Notes under the pieces: model-generated
The model's database searches: none
Told to the model about the DNA's origin: nothing
What the model saw: the letters and a program-made list of their open reading frames with translations, nothing else
Position numbers and translations under genes: made by a program
Shown: positions 4,618 through 5,154 of the stretch, one piece after another
How positions within the stretch are numbered: position 1 is the first letter of the stretch
How the letters are laid out: every line of letters starts with the position of its first letter
Assembly (NCBI GenBank): GCA_025935475.1
Contig: JAICVE010000229.1
Span: 1-5,154 of the forward strand
DNA length: 5,154 bases
DNA from: Nitrospira sp.
GTDB taxonomy: Bacteria; Nitrospirota; Nitrospiria; Nitrospirales; Nitrospiraceae
Direction: 5' to 3'

Positions 4618-4948
4618 GTCAGCAGGGTGCAACTACTTCTGAGTCGTCGTGACCTGCGTATGTCCCAGGATTTTCGAAAGCCGCATCACATCGCCGCCAG
4701 CCCGCAAAAATTCAGTCGCAAAGGTGTGCCGCAGCGGGTGCCAGCCGAACTTCGGCAGTCCGCGGTCGCGCAGATCAACGACGAAGGCTTGCAAGACAAG
4801 ACTTGGTGAGCGTGAGTTCGTCGCCATTCGGCTGAGAGGCTTCGAATGCTTTCCACGCGGTGAGGTACCAGAGCTTGGTTTTAGGTGTGATGGCCTTGAG
4901 GTAAATCCGTTCTTTTAGAAACTATTCGAACAGTATGCCCAGAGCGAC
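4618..4948 (-). pseudogene. Decayed tyrosine recombinase (phage-type integrase)
   Basis: Two frames together give a recognisable but broken integrase. The N-terminal frame reads VALGILFE, a TAG at 4922-4924, then FLKERIYLKAITPKTKLWYL and TAWKAFEASQPNGDELTLTK: a SAM-like core-binding domain. A one-base frame change near 4787-4805 moves to the frame LQAFVVDLRDRGL, where the text jumps near 4755 straight to PKFGWHPLRHTFATEFLRAG and GDVMRLSKILGHTQVTTTQK. This last part is box II of the catalytic domain with H-x-x-R (HPLRH) and LGH. The codon that should be the nucleophilic tyrosine is TAG (4633-4635), followed by LHPAD and TGA, where intact relatives read QKYLH. The first catalytic Arg and most of the catalytic domain are deleted; family members usually have 300-400 residues, about 100 remain. 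It lies downstream of the tRNA-Arg 3' end, as tRNA-targeting integrases do. It cannot be active. Confidence 0.87.
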
Positions 4949-4984
4949 CCCTCTGTGCTTGTAACCATTTGAATTTTCAGATCT

Positions 4985-5061
4985 TGGCGCGCCCTGCAGG
5001 ACTCGAACCTGCGACCTCCTGGTTCGTAGCCAGACGCTCTATCCAGCTGAGCTAAGGGCGC
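4985..5061 (-). tRNA. tRNA-Arg (anticodon ACG)
   Basis: The 77-nt minus-strand sequence starts GCGCCCT and ends AGGGCGC-G-CCA, a perfect 7-bp acceptor stem with an encoded CCA. The D arm (AGCTCAGCTGGATAGAGC), anticodon stem TCTGG/CCAGG with loop CTACGAA, variable loop AGGTC and T arm (GCAGG-TTCGAGT-CCTGC) are all present. The anticodon ACG, read with A34 modified to inosine, decodes CGU, CGC and CGA as arginine. No mismatch suggests decay. Its 3' end faces the integrase remnant, which begins about 35 nt downstream, so it is the likely attachment site of the lost element. Confidence 0.96.
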
Positions 5062-5072
5062 GAGAGTGGAGT

Positions 5073-5092
5073 GCGGGCCTTCTCGGACCCGC
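5073..5092 (-). other. Hairpin in the tRNA 5' leader region
   Basis: GCGGG and CCCGC pair around a short loop just upstream of the tRNA on its own strand. It probably lies in the precursor leader; no function can be assigned. Confidence 0.2.
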
Positions 5093-5106
5093 GCATATGT
5101 TGAAGA

Positions 5107-5132
5107 CGCTCTCTTCGATCATTCCGAGAGCG
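5107..5132. terminator. Inverted repeat CGCTCTC...GAGAGCG upstream of the tRNA
   Basis: Seven-base perfect arms flank a 12-nt loop. On the minus strand it is followed by TCTTCAAC, a weak T-rich run, so it could end a minus-strand gene lying beyond the right edge. It could equally be a regulatory structure near the tRNA promoter. Confidence 0.28.
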
Positions 5133-5154
5133 CACAAACGGCAACTATAACATA

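Noticed and set aside
4627..4918. Plus-strand open frames across the integrase remnant
   Set aside because: They are mirror frames of a clearly recognisable minus-strand integrase.
4633..4924. Amber recoding of the integrase (both in-frame stops are TAG)
   Set aside because: A frameshift and a large deletion of catalytic residues are also present, so readthrough would not restore an enzyme; no suppressor tRNA is seen.
1..5154. Search by eye for CRISPR arrays, insertion-sequence ends and repeated tRNA 3' sequence
   Set aside because: No regularly spaced repeats, no transposase and no second copy of the tRNA 3' end were found; a computed repeat search could still find weak ones.

Overview
This is a 5.15 kb stretch of bacterial chromosome, probably from a moderately GC-rich Gram-negative-type soil or environmental bacterium. 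Sec-type signal peptides, a secreted NTF2/DUF4440-like protein and several short basic proteins of environmental-bacterial type fit Acidobacteriota or a similar group, but nothing here fixes the phylum. The one solid anchor is a tRNA-Arg(ACG) gene on the minus strand at the right end. Beside its 3' end lies a badly decayed tyrosine integrase. The part of the window to the left of the tRNA therefore looks like the near end of an old integrated element, or a chromosomal stretch containing one. No second att copy is visible, so the element's far boundary is unknown.

Layout, left to right. (1) 1-696, minus strand: two exported-protein genes overlapping by 20 nt, the second running off the window. 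(2) 697-945: divergent intergenic region with a 15-bp palindrome. (3) 946-1599, plus strand: three tiny, very hydrophilic, probably disordered proteins in tandem, the last strongly acidic. (4) 1684-1863, minus: a 59-aa basic protein beginning MPFKS. (5) 2035-2490, minus: a secreted NTF2-like (DUF4440/SnoaL type) protein with a very good ribosome binding site. (6) 2635-3222, minus: a 195-aa protein with two N-terminal membrane segments and no family I recognise. (7) 3243-3682: a doubtful 40-aa ORF, a terminator-like hairpin with a T-tract, then a non-coding stretch carrying a plausible sigma-70 promoter. (8) 3683-4156, plus: a compact overlapping array of a 30-aa ORF, a 38-aa ORF and a 98-aa AT-hook protein, closed by a hairpin terminator. 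(9) 4332-4532, minus: a 66-aa very basic protein. (10) 4618-4948, minus: integrase remnant. (11) 4985-5061, minus: tRNA-Arg.

The genes do not form a recognisable pathway. The common theme is short, highly charged proteins: three disordered ones, and three basic ones of which one has an AT-hook, the sort of cargo often found near integration sites. The most interesting points are the integrase, whose catalytic tyrosine codon has become an amber stop, and the translationally overlapping micro-ORFs leading into the AT-hook gene. I see no CRISPR array, intact transposase, restriction system or toxin-antitoxin pair that I can name.
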